Source of the DNA: Gorsachius magnificus
Taxonomy: Eukaryota > Chordata > Aves > Pelecaniformes > Ardeidae
Assembly: GCA_034008185.1 (NCBI GenBank)
Contig: CM067081.1
Coordinates: 30,192,806-30,256,805, forward strand
Direction of reading: 5' to 3'
DNA: 64,000 bases
The translations under genes were made by a program, and so were the position numbers. The notes below the pieces were generated by a model, which was not told the origin of the DNA, ran no database searches, and was given only the letters and a program-made list of their open reading frames with translations. Numbering within the stretch: the first letter of the stretch is position 1; every line of letters starts with the position of its first letter. Shown here piece after piece: positions 1-11,287 of this stretch.

Positions 1-3000
1 TGAATCTTTCTCCAGGTGTTTTGTACCTTCCAACTGAGCAGTTTGGCCACAATGACCCCTGCCACTGTAGGAGCAGGTAGACAAGACATCTAGCAAACTG
101 CTTAGCATTCAGGATCTAGGTGGTAGGAGTCCCAGGCAGCTGCCGGGAGCCTGACTGCTACAGGAGCACTTGTGTGCAGGCAGTCCAGTTGCTCTCCTGA
201 AGAAAAGAAACACAGCAAAGTATGGGCCGTCCTCTCAAGCACTTCACTGTGCAGATTCATGTTCTAGGGACTTTGGCATCTGGCTTGCAGAATCCCTCCA
301 TAGGGATGTCTGACTGGACCCCTATCAATCAGCAGTCGATTCCTTGACTCCCTCCCCTGCGAGAGGAATGCCAGATGTTAGGAACTCTCTTACCTCCTGT
401 TTGATACAATGCTGCCTGACACTTTTCTTCTCCCAAGTGCCAATAACTGAAAAGAGAGCAAAAATGAGAAGAGAAACCAGGACAATTTTCCTATGCAGGG
501 ATGGACTCAATCCTGATCTGAATAGGGAGGAGGAAAGAGGGAATGGTTGTGCAGCGGTAGTGTGATTTTAGAGTGTGAACACATCACCAGCCGGGGCTAA
601 TGATCTGGCTCCAGTGCCTCCAAATCCTCTTGTAAAACTACATTTGCCATATGCCTGAAAGTGACAGTCGAAGAATCTTCCCTACCATGGGCTTTTCCAG
701 AAATCCACCCTTTCCCCAACTTGAAGGCTGGTGGTGTGAGTTCTGACTTGTATTTATGAGTGTACTTTTTCTTTGAAATTATATTTTGATTAATTTCAGG
801 GGGTTTTATTTATGTCCTTTGGATTTGGCTAGAACAATATGCAACTATGAGCATTTATGTATGCAAGCTTTAATGAACATAAAAATTCAAAAGAGAATGA
901 GGGAGAAATACCACTTCTGACTAGGCATAACAATTCTGAAGGGAAAATTTACACACATTTTATGCTTTTGTTTTTTAATAAGAGGTGACATGCTGCCCTA
1001 GTGCTGACTTGTAGCAGAAGAGATTAAAAATTCTTGGACCATCAGTAACAAGAAATCACAGGGCTGTACTTACAGAGGTCATTAACTGCCCAGACATCTG
1101 TTGGGTAACAAATTCTGCTAAACATAGATCATGAAACGGTTCTTGAATTATGCAGAGGATAATTTCACAATCCAGAAAACAGAGAATTCAAGCAGAGAAA
1201 AAGCTGTGTAAGACCTTCTTATTGCCAGTTGGGGAGGAATTCGCTATGATGTCAGAATTACAGGAAAGTTTGGTGCTAGTGGCAGCGGTCTGCTGGATTG
1301 CTAGCAGTGCAAAAAGGAACGGATTTAGATGATGCACACAATTACAGTTACCTACTTCACAAACTAACTGACATTATGGACAAGTTGACCATATTAATTA
1401 GAGGAACACCGTGACAAAAGTGTCTAGCTAACTAGACAAAAGTAAAAACCCCAAATGTCTTAGTGAAAACTCCTGTAAAACACATTAACACATGGGCAAT
1501 AGGTTTCAGTATGAAAAAAAGGGAGTTAAAAAACAATGAGCAGATGCAGCAATGGAAAAATTGGCGCTGTGGTGGAAACAGGCTGGAGCATTCCAAACAA
1601 TATATAAATTAAAGCGTAACAGGCCCTAATCCCCCTTGAAAAAGGAATACTGTCCCGTTCCCCATAAGTTAACTGTAGTAACCAGTTGGTAGAGGATCAC
1701 AAGCGAGTCCAGTTATGCAGCACTGAACTATAACTGGGGTAAAGGGCTGTCACTTACCTCCGAAATGAGAGCTCAAGTGGTATCTGTCAACCTTTGGAAG
1801 CTTTTGCTGGATCGGGAGTTACTTATTAGCTGCTGCAGAAGTCAAGCACACAGCACAACCAATCATTGGAAACATGGAGAGTGAAAACACTTGTCAGGGC
1901 AAATGAGTAGTTTTGGCTTTTTTCCCTTGGCCAGCTGAGGAAAGCCATACTGAATATCTAAGTAGAAATGTCAAGAGAAACATATTGTAACTTTTTCTGA
2001 AGGAAAAGACAAGATAAAGAGGACCTGAAATGGAAGACTTGAAGAAAAATAAGAATTGAACAAGGGAAATAAAATACAAAAACCTCACCCTGCAATACCT
2101 TCAGAATAAATTGAATGGATATAATAGTTAATGGATCTAATAGTTAAAAGCCTGATTTTTTTTGTCTCCTTTGCATTGTTAAGTTTCATCTTCCTTCGAG
2201 ACCCTGGTTATATAAATCACCATTAGCTGTGTATTCACAACTCATATAAACCAGCCAATATGAGTGCATGTAACAGTGTCAAGGCCCTATGAAAACAGAA
2301 ATAACAGAAAATAGAAATACCTCAAGGGAGGGAAGAAGGAGGAGAATCTCAGCAGAAATGTTACATTCATCGCACAACCAGTGTACACAACACACGCTGC
2401 CAAACCTGGAAAAGCGTACACTTAGTGTCAGCCTGAATTATGGGATGGGCTTTCTTGGTCTTTTTATTTTGGACCCATGTTTGGAAAATAACCATAAACT
2501 GTATGTTGCCTTAAAAATGGCTTACTAACAGGAAAATATTAGAACTGATCCTGAAACATTTGAGGCTTTCCGATTGCAACATCATGAAATTGAAAGCCAT
2601 CTCCAACAACAAAAGAACTCATCGCTGACCAAAACAGCACTGCTTCATGAAGACTGCTGTTACGATAAAAGGTGGCACTTGTAATTCAAGGTTCACTATA
2701 AGCTGCTCTCAAGTCAGTTCTAAAATTTTCCTAATAAGAAATGCTTTTGTATTCTCAACTCAGTAAGAATTATCCCTCTATGCTTTCCAAAGCCATGTTT
2801 TAAGTGTCCTTCCTCCCCGTTTCAAATATTTCTAAAAGAAGACACTATTTTTCTGCAAGTTGGTGCAAGACAGATTTGCCCACTGTGGCATCCATTCAAG
2901 TTTTCTGTAACAAACAGGCCTCATATCAGGGCTTCAATGTATGCCTAAAATTAGAAAAAATAGCACCCTCACTTCATTTGAACTGTATCTTTTGAATAAC

Positions 3001-6000
3001 ATGCTCGGCAAACAGTCCCAAACACCTCGCCAAAGGTGCCTGCAGTCAGGGAATACAGATGAACAGATTTCTTCCCTGGATAAGAACAGATTTTATCAGG
3101 TTTGTTTTACTGAAGAAGACCTATGTCTGTGCTTTATAGATGGCTTTTGTAGAGATTTCCAATTAGCTACTAGTTGAGATTTGATAAGTTTTCATTAACT
3201 GCTAAGTAGCAAAAGGCAGCCCAACTGCTCTATATTCCATTTGACACCAGTCGCGCCAGCTGCTTTGCAGAGAGCAACCAAGTGCATCTTTCTTTTAAAG
3301 AGTATTTTGATTTTGGGCAAAAAAGGGCAATGCATAATAACCACGTTTAGAGTAAAAACTAGATAATAAACTTCTACAGCATGGTGGCAATATTTTAAAG
3401 AAAGAGCTCCCAGCTCTCAAATACCACATGCAGGTGTGATACCTCAGTGGGAAGCAATTTAGGGATGAATGAATAATTCTGTCCTCTTGTTTACCAAGAC
3501 TATACCCATTACATTGGCCATTAAAAAAGGAAAATAAAGAGAAAAATACACCAGTTTTGCCTCCCTGGGAAGTGCTTGTAGAGTATCTTTTAGCTGTAAC
3601 TGCTTTATACTCCAAGCTGACTGTAGCTGGAATTGGTGTCCCTTAGCCGCTCGATTAGTTAGATAAATTCTGCACGCCTGTGTCTGGGATCCATGGTAAT
3701 GGAGTTACGTTGCTATGCTATGAAATGTGCGGGAGGGTCCAGTGCTTTGGGAAGGGTATGATTTCCGGGGCTACTGAAACTTGGTAGCGTAGGCAAGAAG
3801 GAATGCTTGGGGGAATGAACAAAAGCAATCGCTGGAACGGTGACAGGGGATCACTCCGGTCAGCGGGTACAGGCAGGGCACTGACACCCCAGGAAAGCTT
3901 CCCTGGGAGGGATGTAACAACCATCTGAAAGGCTGTTTAAAAGTGGTGTTGTGGGGGAAGAATATCCTAGTTCTGTTCCTGTCATCCTGAGGAGAGCCTG
4001 CATGGTAACATTGCCTGTTACAGATATTTGTGTGGAGGACAGCATTAACCCCTTACCACACAGGCAGGAGCTTTTAACCAGGGCTACAAGAAGAGGAAGC
4101 TAAACAAACCCAGGGTGGACTGCTATAAATGATCTCTCTCAAACTATCTGATAGATATAACTATTATCTCTGACAAGAGAGGACTTTTTTTTTTTCCCTG
4201 GCGAAGCGAAGGTCTCCTCAGACCTGTTGGTTTTGTGAATGCAGAAGACTCCTCCTGTCTTCACAGGCTGGAGGGAAGCTGAGAAGTCTGTATCAGTATT
4301 TCCCGGGACACTCTGGTGCTATCAGGCATCAAGTGGACTGCTGCTGCCTGGTGCTACCAGCATTTCAAGGATGGAAAATAAGTTCAAGAAGAAAGAAAGA
4401 AAGAAAAAAAAAAGACAGGTAAAACATCTTAGCTTTTGTATGCTCAAGTGTGTTTTCTGTTCTCTTTGGGTCTTGACACGCCAGCTGAGATACCCAAGAG
4501 ACAGAATAAATTTAAAGGTCTGGAGCTGAGAGAAGTTTTTGTTCTTGACCAGAATCCTAACTTAAGTGAAAGAAGCAATGTAACACATCAGGAAGGATAT
4601 GTAAGAACTGTAAATCTATCTGAATTCCCATATGTACTACCTTATTACAACTGTAATTTTGAAATGTTTGTTTTAAGCAGCTTTCTCCATGTTAGATTTA
4701 ATATTCCCCCACGGTACCAAATAGGAGAGGTCCTGCTCTGTTAAACACTGTTAAATACGTATGAAGACAACTCATAGCCTAGAAGGCCTTTCAATCTAAG
4801 GTCAGTAATACCAAAGGAAAAGCACATATCAAACATACAGTTTGATTTTAATGACAAAAGCCTTCTTATCTTCTATTCAGGTGCCTTGCAACCTCTCCAT
4901 CATTAGCTGACTGACTTCTGCTGTCACAGCACAGATGGTCCTTGAAGAGATTAGTTTTTCCTCTGAAAATAATCTTGCCGTGCACTTCTATCATCACTTT
5001 CTTTGGAAGAACCTAAGCACTTCACAAATATTCATGAACTTAGTCTCCCAGTACCCGCATTCAGTCCGTACAGTTAGAAAACAGACTATATCAAAGTACT
5101 ATAACACCCATTTCCTTGCATTTCCACATTAACTATTCTTCCCCTGGATAGGACACTGCTGTTCCATCTCCCGAGACAGGAAACAGCATGGGATTTGGAT
5201 GACTGGAGGGGTGGTGGGGAGTACAAAAGTCCCTAGGAAGCTTCAAAGGCTATCCTCTGGGTTTCCCGATGGACAATGAAAAGGAGCCTGCCTTTGAAGA
5301 TGGGCCAAGAGAAGCCAGAATGCAACTTCTTTTGGAGGTCATCGTTCTGCAAAGGGATGTAGTTTCATTGTGTTCTGGTGCTGGGGAAGCCACAGTACAG
5401 ACTTCTAAAAGGTGCTAGACAGTTTCAAAGGAAGGCAGCTGCCTCTGCAAATTTTAGAAAAAATAGGCGACTTCAGTCCAAGGCCTAGAATATACATAAA
5501 AAACTGAGATCCAGTTATCTTAATGTCACTTTTCTGAAAAAATTTTGGGGTTACATCTTCTCTGATCCCAGCCTTCTCAGTAATTACTCAGTCTAGGATG
5601 AGTTTTATATGTTTACCTAAGCTACCTGCATTATAAGATTAAATCAGTGTATCTTTGGTAACAATTTCAGGAAGAGGAAAAAAAGCAGGATCAGAAGCCA
5701 CTGAATTGAAACTAGAAAAAACAACCAAAAACCCCAACAATATAAGCTGCTGTGTATGCAAGACAAGTGAAAAATAAAATTTTCTTTATAAAAAAAAGAA
5801 GTTGAATGCACAGAACTTTGCTAAAGGAAGACCAAAGGAAATAGGACACAGGTATTAAAGGACAATAAATTGAAACTCAGAATGCTGTATAAAGGTACAT
5901 ATTTTAATGATAAGCAGTAACTTAAAATTAGGCAATGGAAAATATAAAAGTTTTAAACAGGGGAAATAAGTTTAATAGTGACAATCCACAAGGCTATGGA

Positions 6001-6229
6001 ATGGTATTCTAAAGGAAAAATTTACCTGTGTCATTAAGACCTGGACTGACCAAGATCTTGAAATATTCTTTATGAAACAATTCTGTATTGAGAAAGAGAA
6101 AGCCAATTAAAAAAAAAAAAAAAGTTATACTTTCAATTTTAGGTCTCAGACCTGCTTGAAGGCCTTTAGCATACCATCTCCCATTCAAGCATACAGTTTA
6201 GGACAAAATAAGGCTCACACTATGTGACA
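1..6229. other. Upstream AT-rich DNA, no gene recognised
   Basis: Contains short open frames of up to about 106 codons with no recognisable protein, a purine-rich AAGAAAG patch near 4385-4415 and an A run ending at about 6123. It may be intergenic or intronic to an unseen neighbour. Confidence 0.6.
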
Positions 6230-6312
6230 ATAGAATCATAGAATCACCTCGGTTGGAAAAGACCTTTAAGATCATCGAGTCCAACCATTAACCTAGCACT
6301 GCCATCCCACCA

Positions 6313-8505
6313 CTAAACCATGTCCCTAAGCACCTCATCTGCCTGTCTTTTAAATACCTCCAGGGATGAGGACTCCACCACCTCCCTGGGTAGCCCATTC
6401 CAGAGCCTGACAACCCTCTCGGTGAAGAAGTTTTTCCTAATGTCTAGCCTAAACCTGCCCTGGCGCAGCTTCAAGCCATTCCCCCTCGTCCTATCATCTG
6501 TTACCAGGGAGAAGAGGCCGACCCCCACCTCACTACAGCTTCTTGTCAGGGAGTTGTAGAGGGCGATCAGGTCTCCCCTCAGCCTCCTCTTCTCCAGACT
6601 AAACAACCCCAGTTCCCTCAGCCGCTCCTCGTATGACTTGTGTTCCAGACCCCTCACCAGCTTGGTTGCTCTCCTCTGGACATATTCCAGCAAGGCAACA
6701 TCTTTCCTGTAGTGAGGGGCCCAAAACTGAACACAGTATTCGAGGTGCAGCCTCACCAGCACCGAGTACAGGGGCACGATCACTTCCCTGCTCCTGCTGG
6801 CCACACTATTCCTGATACAGGCCAGGATGCCATTGGCCTTCTTGGCCACCTGGGCACACTGCTGGCTCATATTCAGCCGGCTGTCAACCAGTACCCCCAG
6901 GTCTTTTTCCACCAGGCAGCTTTCCAGCCACTCTTCCCCAAGTCTGTAGCGCTGCATGGGGTTGTTGTGACCAAAGTGCAGGACCCGGCACTTGGCCTTG
7001 TTGAACCTCATACAATTGGCCTCGGCCCATCGATCCAGCCTGTCCAGGTCCCTTTGCAGAGCCCTCTTCCCTTCCAGCAGATCAACACTCCCACCCAGTT
7101 TGGTGTCATCTGCAAATTTACTGAGGGTACACTCAATCCCCTTGTCCAGGTCATTGATAAAGATATTAAACAAGACTGGCCCTAAAACTGAGCCTTGGGG
7201 GACACCGCTTGTGACCGGCCGCCAACTGGATTTAGCTCCATTCACCACGACTCTCTGGGCTCGGCCACCCAGCCAGTTTTTAACCCAGGGAAGAGTACAT
7301 CCATCTAGGCCATGAACTGCCAGCTTCTCCACGAGAATGCTATGGGAGACTGTGACAAAGGCTTTGCTGAAGTCCAGGTAGACAACATCCACAGCCTTTC
7401 CCTCATCTACCAGGCGGGTCACCTGGTCATAGAAGGAAATCAGGTTGGTTAGGCAAGACCTGCCTTTCATGAACCCATGCTGGCTGAGCCTGATCCCCTG
7501 ATTGTCCTCCATGTGCCTGGTGAGCACACTCAAGATGAACCTCTCCATAATCTTCCCTGGTACCGAGGTCAGGCTGACTGGTCTGTAGTTCCCCGGATCC
7601 TCCCTCCAGCCCTTCTTGAAGATAGGCGTCACATTTGCCAACCTCCAGTCATCTGGGACCTCCCCTGTTCTCCAGGACTGCTGATAAATGATAGAGAGTG
7701 GCTTGGCAAGCTCCTCTGCCAGCTCCTTCAGCACTCTTGGGTGGATCCCATCCGGCCCCATAGACTTGTGGATGTCCAGGTGGCATAGCAGGTCAAAGAC
7801 TGCTTCCTCCTGGATTATGGGGGGTTCATTCCACTCTCTGTCCCCATCTTCCAGCTCAGGAGGCTGGGTACCCTGGGGATAACTCGTCGGGCCATTAAAG
7901 ACCGAGGCAAAGAAGGCGTTGAGTATCTCAGCCTTTTCCTCATCTTTAGTGGCAATGTTCCCCCTTGCATCCACTAGTGGATGGAGGTTCTCCCTGGCTC
8001 TCTTTTTGCTGTTAACATATTTATAAAAACTTTTCTTATTATCCCTTACAACAGTGGCCAGGTTAAATTCCAGCTGGGCTTTTGCCTTTCTAATCTCCTC
8101 TCTACATGACCTGACAAGATCCCTGTACTCTTCTTGGGTTGCCTGCCCCTTCTTCCAGAGCTGGTAAGCTCTCCTTTTTTCCCTTAGTCGCACTAGTAGT
8201 CCTCTGTCCAGCCAGGCCGGTCGTCTTCCCCGCTGATTTGTCTTATGGCACATGGGGACAGCCTGGTCCTGTGCCTTTAAGACTTCTTCCTTGAAAAACA
8301 CCCATCCTTCCTGGACCCCTTTGCCCTTCAGGACTATCTCCCAAGGGACTCTCCCAACCAGCGTTCTGAGCAGGTCAAAGTCTGCCCTCTGGAAATCCAT
8401 GGTGGTGGTCTTGCTGACCCCCTTCCTTACCTCACCAAAGATCGAAAACTCTACCATTTCATGATCACTAAGGCCTAGATGATTTCCGACCACCACCTCT
8501 CCCAC
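6313..8505 (-). CDS. CR1 ORF2, reverse transcriptase part
   Basis: 730 codons from the first ATG. It starts with the end of the endonuclease ([10 protein letters not shown]), then the reverse transcriptase: [13 protein letters not shown] (motif A), [20 protein letters not shown] (motif B region) and FADD (motif C, 7105-7116), ending in DEVLRDMV. The motif A catalytic Asp (7372-7374) is intact, but the highly conserved second Asp of AFD is Val (codon 7354-7356). The true frame extends upstream of this ATG to about 8565. In a working element this makes cDNA at the nick. Lesions make activity doubtful. Confidence 0.9.
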   Translation of the reverse strand: MGEVVVGNHLGLSDHEMVEFSIFGEVRKGVSKTTTMDFQRADFDLLRTLVGRVPWEIVLKGKGVQEGWVFFKEEVLKAQDQAVPMCHKTNQRGRRPAWLDRGLLVRLREKRRAYQLWKKGQATQEEYRDLVRSCREEIRKAKAQLEFNLATVVRDNKKSFYKYVNSKKRARENLHPLVDARGNIATKDEEKAEILNAFFASVFNGPTSYPQGTQPPELEDGDREWNEPPIIQEEAVFDLLCHLDIHKSMGPDGIHPRVLKELAEELAKPLSIIYQQSWRTGEVPDDWRLANVTPIFKKGWREDPGNYRPVSLTSVPGKIMERFILSVLTRHMEDNQGIRLSQHGFMKGRSCLTNLISFYDQVTRLVDEGKAVDVVYLDFSKAFVTVSHSILVEKLAVHGLDGCTLPWVKNWLGGRAQRVVVNGAKSSWRPVTSGVPQGSVLGPVLFNIFINDLDKGIECTLSKFADDTKLGGSVDLLEGKRALQRDLDRLDRWAEANCMRFNKAKCRVLHFGHNNPMQRYRLGEEWLESCLVEKDLGVLVDSRLNMSQQCAQVAKKANGILACIRNSVASRSREVIVPLYSVLVRLHLEYCVQFWAPHYRKDVALLEYVQRRATKLVRGLEHKSYEERLRELGLFSLEKRRLRGDLIALYNSLTRSCSEVGVGLFSLVTDDRTRGNGLKLRQGRFRLDIRKNFFTERVVRLWNGLPREVVESSSLEVFKRQADEVLRDMV

Positions 8506-8564
8506 CAGTCTTTCTCTGTTAGTGAACAGGAGGTCAAGCAGGGCACCTCCCCTGGTAGGCTCAC

Positions 8565-9104
8565 TTACCTCTGTGTCAGGAAGTTATCTTCCACACACTG
8601 CAGGAACCTTCTGGACTGTTTCCTTTCTGCTGTATTGTATTTCCAGCAGATGTCTGGGAAGTTGAAGTCCCCCACAAGAACAAGAGCTCGCGACTGAGAG
8701 ACTCCTGCCAGCCGCTTGTAGAATTCTTCGTCAACGTCCTCATCCTGGTCAGGTGGTCTGTAACAGACTCCCAACAGGATATCTTTCTTGTTGGCCTTCC
8801 CCCTCATCCTCACCCATAAGCATTCTGCCTCACCACAAGTGTCAAGCTCTGTACAATCTAAACACTCCCTAACATACAGAGCCACCCTGCCGCCTCTCCT
8901 TCCTTGCCTGTCCCTTCTGAAGAGTTTGTAGCCATCCATCGCAGCACTCCAGTCATGGGAGGCATCCCACCACGTTTCTGTGATGGCGACTACATCATAA
9001 CCATCCTGCCTTACAATGGCTTCTAGCTTCTCCCGTTTGTTGCCCATGCTGCGTGCATTAGTGTAGATGCACTTGAGCTGGGCTGTCGGTTTCACCCCCA
9101 GCAA
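8565..9104 (-). CDS. CR1 ORF2, endonuclease part
   Basis: 179 codons starting [20 protein letters not shown], the N-terminus of an apurinic-like endonuclease. It shows N16 and E43 (ITETWW) and the VGDFNFPD block. It ends prematurely after DNFLTQR by a frame break. The remaining endonuclease residues, including SDH, are in the next frame (8505-6313), so the domain is split between two frames. It nicks target DNA in the intact family. Confidence 0.9.
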   Translation of the reverse strand: MLGVKPTAQLKCIYTNARSMGNKREKLEAIVRQDGYDVVAITETWWDASHDWSAAMDGYKLFRRDRQGRRGGRVALYVRECLDCTELDTCGEAECLWVRMRGKANKKDILLGVCYRPPDQDEDVDEEFYKRLAGVSQSRALVLVGDFNFPDICWKYNTAERKQSRRFLQCVEDNFLTQR

Positions 9105-9172
9105 TGGGGTGACCCCCCCAGGCTCCTCTCTAGTGAGTCTGTTTATATCCCCTCCCCCCTTCAGGCCTAGTT

Positions 9173-10258
9173 TTAAGCCCTCTCTACAAGCCCCGCCAGT
9201 TCATGAGCGAGGATCCTATTTCTCTTCCGAGAGAGCTGGGCACCATCTGTTCTCGACAGGCCCGGTGCCATGAAAACCTCTCCATGGTCAAAGAAGCCCA
9301 AGCCCTTCCAATGGCACCAACCTTTGAGCCACACGTTAACCGCTCTAGCTTTCCTATTCCTTTCCGTGTTCCCTCCTGACACTAATGGGATCGAGGAGAG
9401 CGCTACCTGCGCTCCTGATCCTTCAACCATTTTCCCTAGTGCCCTGAAGTCCCTTTTGATCAATTTGGGGCTTCTCTCTGGCATTTCATCGCTGCCTGCC
9501 TGTATAATCAAGAGCGGATAGTAGTCAGAGGGCCGTACCAGACCAGGGAGTCTCTCGGCAATGTCCCTGATCCAGGCCCCAGGGAGGCAGCAGACTTCCC
9601 TATGGGATGGGTCTGGGCGGCATATCGGGCCCTCCGTTCCCTTCAGAAGGGAATCGCCCACAACAATTACCCTCCTTTTTTTCTTTGTATAGTCGGTCTT
9701 GATAGGTAGGGGTGACCGTCTCTCCCTAGTCAACCCCCTGGTTGGGCCTTCATCCCCATCTTCAGTTGCCTGGCCCTCAACTTCCAGAGCCCCATAGCTG
9801 TTACGCAAGGGCAGCTGGGAAGGTGAAGGAGCTCGGGAGGGGACTCTCCTCCTGCCCCGAGCAGAAACCTTTTTCCATCCCTCACCATCTCTTGGGTCTC
9901 TAGCTTCTGCCTGCCGGCAAGAGGACAGGGGATCCTCTGCTACCTGCGGAGCCTCTGTCTGTTGCCGCGGCCTGAGGGATGGTAGAGTGCGGCTCCACCA
10001 GTCTATCTCCATCTCGCATTCTCTAATACTCCTTAATCTCTCCACCTCTTCTTTCAGCTCTGCCACCAGGCAGAGCAGATCATCGACCTGCTCACACCTG
10101 AGACAGCCCCTGTCCTTACCAATCTCTGGTACAGCTGACAGGCTGAGGCACTCCCTGCAGCCAGCGACCTGGACAGCCGCATGTTTCTGTTTAGGCAGGG
10201 ACTCCGTCTGAGTCGCCACGTTCCGTCTGGCAACAGCTTTCGGACGAGTGGAAACCAT
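9173..10258 (-). CDS. CR1 ORF1 protein (SGNH/GDSL esterase-like), intact
   Basis: An open frame of 361 codons beginning MVSTRPKAVARRNVATQTES. Seen: four cysteines C34-x2-C37-x14-C52-x2-C55 (zinc-knuckle-like), a coiled coil at about 56-82, a Ser/Arg-rich linker, and an esterase domain from about 196 with VVGDSLLKGTEG (GDSL at 201-204) and a later IQAGSDE block. In CR1 and related LINEs, ORF1 binds RNA and may assist retrotransposition; the esterase's role is unclear. The frame has no internal stop. Whether it is expressed is unknown. Confidence 0.9.
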   Translation of the reverse strand: MVSTRPKAVARRNVATQTESLPKQKHAAVQVAGCRECLSLSAVPEIGKDRGCLRCEQVDDLLCLVAELKEEVERLRSIRECEMEIDWWSRTLPSLRPRQQTEAPQVAEDPLSSCRQAEARDPRDGEGWKKVSARGRRRVPSRAPSPSQLPLRNSYGALEVEGQATEDGDEGPTRGLTRERRSPLPIKTDYTKKKRRVIVVGDSLLKGTEGPICRPDPSHREVCCLPGAWIRDIAERLPGLVRPSDYYPLLIIQAGSDEMPERSPKLIKRDFRALGKMVEGSGAQVALSSIPLVSGGNTERNRKARAVNVWLKGWCHWKGLGFFDHGEVFMAPGLSRTDGAQLSRKRNRILAHELAGLVERA

Positions 10259-10365
10259 TGATCTCTCCTCTTTTGGGTGTCTATGGGTGCTAATCGAGTG
10301 ACCCTCCGAGCCAGGAGGGGAGAACGTGCCCTGCTCACGCGCACTGCCTGCGCAAACTGCCGCAC

Positions 10366-11287
10366 CAAGACCTTCCAGATCATCAAGTCCAACTGTTAAC
10401 CTAACACTGACATCCCACCACTAAACCATGGCCCTAAGCACCTCATCTGCCTGTCTTTTAAATGCCTTCAGGGATGGGGACTCCACCACTTCCCTGGGCA
10501 GCCCATTCCAATGCCTGACAACCCTTTCAGTGAAAAAATTTTTCCTAATGTCCAACCTAAACCTCCCGTGGCACAACTTGAGGCCATTTCCCCTCATCCT
10601 ATCGCCTGTTACCTGGGAGAAGAGGCCAACACCCACCTGGCTACAGCCTCCTGTCAGGCAGTTGTAGAGGGTGATAAGGTCTCCCCTCTGCCTCCTCTTC
10701 TCCAGACTAAATAACCCCAGTTCCCTCAGCTGCTCCTCATCAGACTTGTGCTCCAGACCCCTCACCAGCTTGGTTGCTCTCCTCTGGACATGTTCCACCA
10801 ACACAATGTCTTTCTGTAGTGAGGGGCCCAAAACTGAACACAATATTTGAGGTGCGGCCTCAACCAGTGTCGAGTGCAGAGGCACAATCACTTCCCTGGT
10901 CCTGCTGGCCACACCATTCCTGATACAAGCCAGGATACTGTTGGCCTTCTTGGCCACCTGGGCACACTGCTGGCTCATATTCCGCCGGCTGTCAACCAGT
11001 ACCCCCAGGTCTTTTTCCGCCAAGCAGCTTTCCAGCCACTCTTCCCCAAGTCTGTAGCGCTGCATGGGGTTGTTGTGACCAAAGTGCAGGACCTGGCACT
11101 TGGCCTTGTTGAACCTCATACAGTTGGCCTCGGTCCATTGATCCAGCCTGTCCAGCTCTCTTTGCAGAGCCTTCTTCCCCTCAAGCAGATCGACACTCCC
11201 ACCCAGTTTGGTGTCATCTGCAAACTTGCTGAGGGTACACTCAATCCCCTTGTCCAGGTCATTGATAAAGATATTAAACAAGACTGG
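10366..11287 (-). mobile_element. 5'-truncated CR1 LINE abutting the full-length copy
   Basis: Minus-strand CR1 3' part. Its left edge begins inside the 3' UTR (CAAGACCTTCCAGATCATCAAG), lacking the last 35 or so bases and the ATTCTATG tail. Reading right to left it carries ORF2 from [13 protein letters not shown] and FADD to the stop just before 10421. A short patch, [20 protein letters not shown], replaces the usual [13 protein letters not shown] text, indicating two compensating indels. It is more diverged than the neighbour. At 11287 it ends abruptly in unique DNA. Confidence 0.93.

Larger units (their letters stand above)
6230..10365 (-). mobile_element. Near-complete CR1 LINE with ORF1 and ORF2
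   Basis: A 4.1-kb non-LTR retrotransposon on the minus strand. The 3' end (left edge) shows ATAGAATCATAGAATCAC, the complement of the CR1 terminal repeat. The right edge has the GC-rich CR1 5' leader (complement starts about GTGCGGCAGTTTGCGCAGG). Both ORFs are present in order, ORF1 then ORF2, separated by about 70 bases. Such copies are usually 5'-truncated, so a full-length one is uncommon. Damage is light: one frame break in ORF2 and a motif-A substitution. It is probably young. The right edge abuts a second CR1. Confidence 0.95.

Noticed and set aside
3295..3615. Minus-strand open frame of 106 codons in the upstream flank
   Set aside because: Cysteine- and serine-rich chance translation, with no supporting context.
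6640..7185. Plus-strand open frames inside the CR1 element, and similar ones at 10847-11314 and 63543-63776
   Set aside because: They are antisense shadows of the CR1 ORF2 coding strand.
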